64,000 nucleotides of DNA from an uncultured Pseudomonadales bacterium (GTDB taxonomy: Bacteria; Pseudomonadota; Gammaproteobacteria; Pseudomonadales; Cellvibrionaceae), in NCBI GenBank assembly GCA_947494095.1, contig CANLTI010000010.1, forward strand, positions 22,466 to 86,465, given 5' to 3'. A program made the position numbers and the translations under genes. Shown in pieces: positions 61,640 through 64,000 of this stretch (position 1 is the stretch's first letter; each line of letters opens with the position of its first letter). The notes under the pieces are model-generated. The model searched no databases and had not been told where the DNA came from. It saw only the letters and a list, made by a program, of their open reading frames with translations.

Positions 61640-62389
61640 CGGATACCGGCAAGCACTAAAACACGCGGGATTATGGCCTTATTACTTCCGGCTATCAACC
61701 CAAGTTATTTATTGCATTAGGGCATATACCCACGCAGGTTGAATTCATTTGAAGCGAGGTAAACGTGAAGGGTAATTGTTAACCGAAGAGCAATTTGCAG
61801 CGCTGTCGGCTGGGTGTGCGCTTATAACCCAACTGCAGGGCCGCGCTTTCTATGTGAGCCTCGGCCCCGACAAAAGTATTGGTGTTTTTCTCGAAGGCGG
61901 TGGTTAACGCTATCCAGTTTTGAGGATCAATGCCAATGCGATCCAATATGGGCAGAAGATTGCTATCAATCGCGCCCCGCTTATCATCACGAATCGCCCT
62001 ACGACGTGAAGGGAATCACTAATGCAGCGAGAGCAGGATGCTCGGGAGCTGCCGATCCAATCCACCAGCTCGATATAATCCATTAATTTAAACGGTAAGC
62101 CTTGTGGCATGGGCTCTCTGGGGTTACCGATAAAACAGGCCAAATTTAATGGTATTTCGTTGCATTTAGCCGCTTTAATGCGCTTTTTAATCGACGTGTG
62201 GTCACTGCTTTCGGGGCTTTCGGCCATCTTAGCGCGCACGGGGTTGAGGTCAACATAGGCCATGCACGCTGCCAGTGCGGCCTCATCACAGAGCATTATT
62301 CTCACGCCTGTCCTAGCTTACATTATTGATTTAACAGCTGTTTGTTTTGGATGTCCCCGATTATGCGCGTTTGAGTGAGTGTCCCTGCA
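61579..62389 (-). mobile_element. REP/Y1-transposase remnant element, copy B
   Basis: 811 bp from CAGGGACAACTATC to GTGAGTGTCCCTG. The left about 350 bp match copy A nearly base for base, and the right part keeps more of the transposase. The left edge lies within the protease frame. Confidence 0.65.
61779..62305 (-). pseudogene. Decayed REP-associated transposase, C-terminal half
   Basis: Minus-strand reading gives LCDEAALAACMAYVDLNPVR, AKMAESPESSDHTSIKKRIK, FIGNPREPMPQGLPFKLMDY and IELVDWIG, all standard for TnpA-REP proteins. After VDWIG a short insertion and frameshift disrupt the frame, and the remaining end (RRAIRDDKRGAIDS in another frame, then as copy A) follows. The HUH and catalytic Tyr part is missing. 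Confidence 0.75.
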
Positions 62390-62484
62390 AGTGACTTTGT
62401 CTGATAACATTATTAACCGCCGTTTTGGTGTGTTATAAACCACCTAAATGGTGTTGAATAAGCCGTTAACTTTAAAGGTATCCA

Positions 62485-63615
62485 ATGAGATTTATATTAA
62501 TCGTTTTATTTTTTTTAAATTCTACTCAAGCTCTTGCGCAGTATGACCGTTTGAGTCTAAATTCTGAATTCCTAGAAAAAGACGTTACTGTTCAGGTATC
62601 GTTACCAGGCACTTATCGACATTCTGATAACTTTTCATACCCTGTACTGGTTGTATTAGATGGCGCCACTCAATTCAATCACGCTGCAGCTAGCGCGCAT
62701 TTTTACAGCACTTATGCAGCAATACCGGAAATGATTGTTGTAGGTGTAAGTCTAAAAAATAGATTAGCATTTTTTACTCATACTGAGCCTGAAGCATTTG
62801 TCGGTCGAGCCGGTAAAGCTGACTTACTCACGCGTTTCCTACAAGAAGAGTTATTAAACCAACTTAATAAGCAATATAGAGTTGCGCCTTATTATGTTAT
62901 CGCAGGCCACTCACTTTCTGGTCTATATACCAGTTACCTTGCAGTTAAAGGTAATACTAAATTTAATGCTGCGATATCGATTAGCCCAAGTCTTTGGTGG
63001 GATGACGCTACAATAGTTACAAACTTTGAAAAGAAGCACTCAACCAGTGGAGCAAAAACTTTTCGATGGTTTCTAAGTATGGCAAGTGAGTCGAACGAAA
63101 TGCCCGAAGCTTTTGAACGCATGTTATTGGCATTGAAAAAAAAATCAAAATCAAGGCTTTATTATAATTACGCAAGGTTCCCCGATGAAACACACGACAC
63201 CACTCCTGTAGTAGGAATGGCAAAAGGGTTACAAGCTATTTTTTCTGATTGGAATGCGGTACCTGAGATTGATATCATGCATCTGTCGAACCTAATAAAG
63301 TTTTATGAGGGTAAAGCTAAAGAGTTCGGTTATGCATTTCCTTTATCGGCACATCAGTATAATGTTTATGGGCTCAAAGCTACGTATGAAGGTAAGCCAG
63401 CATGGGGCATTGAGATTTTGGAAAAAGGTACTGAGACTTTTCCTAATTCTGAGATACTGTGGGATAGTTTAGCAACAGCTTACAGTTTGAATAAGAATTT
63501 ACCCGATGCGTTAATTGCATCTGAGCGTGCGCTGAAACTGGCTGTCGCCAATAATTCAATTTTTATTACTGAGATCAAGGCGCAAAATATGGACTTGAAG
63601 CTAAGCAAAAAATAG
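62485..63615 (+). CDS. Secreted alpha/beta-fold esterase with TPR-like tail
   Basis: A 376-residue protein with a signal peptide (RFILIVLFFLNSTQALAQ). Residues about 45-255 form a putative esterase domain (Fes/IroE/YbbA-like): VLVVLDGATQFNHAAA, then the nucleophile motif AGHSLSGLYTSYLAV (Ser in GHSLSG), SISPSLWWDD and a late His region (DETHDTTPV). Residues about 290-370 look like two TPR helices (WGIEILEKGTETFPNSEILW). The role may be siderophore or peptide ester hydrolysis; the neighbours do not decide. Confidence 0.8.
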   Translation: MRFILIVLFFLNSTQALAQYDRLSLNSEFLEKDVTVQVSLPGTYRHSDNFSYPVLVVLDGATQFNHAAASAHFYSTYAAIPEMIVVGVSLKNRLAFFTHTEPEAFVGRAGKADLLTRFLQEELLNQLNKQYRVAPYYVIAGHSLSGLYTSYLAVKGNTKFNAAISISPSLWWDDATIVTNFEKKHSTSGAKTFRWFLSMASESNEMPEAFERMLLALKKKSKSRLYYNYARFPDETHDTTPVVGMAKGLQAIFSDWNAVPEIDIMHLSNLIKFYEGKAKEFGYAFPLSAHQYNVYGLKATYEGKPAWGIEILEKGTETFPNSEILWDSLATAYSLNKNLPDALIASERALKLAVANNSIFITEIKAQNMDLKLSKK

Positions 63616-63790
63616 ATGGTCATTAAGTTGCCTGTAAAGTAATACAGCTAACAATCAAATCTGATCGCCAGCAAATAGCGCTGGCGTGACCTTAACCCGC
63701 TGAGCGAATTCTCACGCTAAATTTAGGCCTTGCTGAGTGACAACAATTGATACGTGCCAGACTCTAACTTCGAGTCTGGCTTACGTAATA
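63616..63790. terminator. Post-esterase intergenic region with hairpin
   Basis: GCCAGACTC pairs with GAGTCTGGC (63756-63764, 63772-63780) around a 7-base loop directly before element C. No T-run follows, so it may be a REP-like hairpin of the element family rather than a terminator. No gene is seen. Confidence 0.45.
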
Positions 63791-64000
63791 CAGGGACACT
63801 CACCCTAAATAACACCTATTGGAACAACCCAACAACGAATACCGGCCAGCACTAAAACACGCAAAATTATCGCCTTATTACTTCCAGCTATCAACCCAAG
63901 TTACTTATTGCGTTAGGGTATATACCAGCCCTTTCAAGGTGATTTTTTGATCAGTTTTGCTTTCGCCAATAGCTTTGCTGTCGATACGTGAGGTATCTTC
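63791..64000 (+). repeat. REP/transposase-associated repeat, copy C (partial)
   Basis: Begins CAGGGACACTCACCCTAAA and matches copies A and B to about 63923 (shared GAACAACCCAACAACG, TTATTACTTCC, TATCAACCCAAGTTA). After that the sequence differs and runs off the window; the last 70 bp hold no clear feature. Confidence 0.65.

Overview
The window is a gammaproteobacterial chromosome segment (coding on both strands, medium GC). The left third is core genome: a TonB/ExbBD transport operon of the DUF3450 + long MotA/TolQ/ExbB type, folA-thyA-lgt, ptsP-rppH, gcvT-gcvH, an Fe(3+) ABC permease and binding protein, HDOD and HD-GYP signalling proteins, mutY and yggX. This set, above all the DUF3450-type TonB operon, suggests a marine Cellvibrionaceae/Alteromonadales-like bacterium; that placement is inference.

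At 21883-21958 lies a tRNA-Phe(GAA). A complete P2/HP1-type prophage is integrated in its 3' end. The attL (21911-21961) and attR (58455-58505) cores are an identical 51-bp sequence, and matching integrase arm repeats lie inside each end. The prophage is about 36.5 kb. Its early region holds the integrase, a small repressor, a Cox-like protein, and a P4-alpha-like zinc finger/Toprim/helicase replication protein. Next comes a separate gene that duplicates the last domain of that protein, and a probable origin: seven TGGACACA iterons and an AT-rich stretch inside a 28-bp perfect inverted repeat. Small accessory genes follow, then a C4-like antisense RNA switch and an Ogr/Delta activator. The late genes are portal and terminase (leftward), then scaffold-protease, capsid, small terminase, head completion, tail completion, sheath, tube, a lysis cassette, tail chaperone with a -1 frameshift, tape measure, baseplate, fibre, hub and spike.

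Between the spike gene and attR is a cargo zone: two unrelated membrane-protein genes flank a translationally coupled two-gene cassette (54695-56982) encoding an unrecognised 417-aa protein and a PD-(D/E)XK nuclease-like protein. This is the best candidate for an undescribed defence system. A non-coding repeat of about 320 bp (L1) precedes it; a diverged copy (L2) lies outside attR, upstream of an HNH-type gene.

Right of attR is a degraded accessory zone: short tandem repeats, L2 with an HNH gene and a second, possibly frameshifted ORF, three copies of a REP/IS200-like (Y1 transposase) remnant element that truncates neighbouring genes, a metzincin-motif fragment with a GspG-like lipoprotein, and a secreted alpha/beta-fold esterase. 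No CRISPR array or rRNA is visible.
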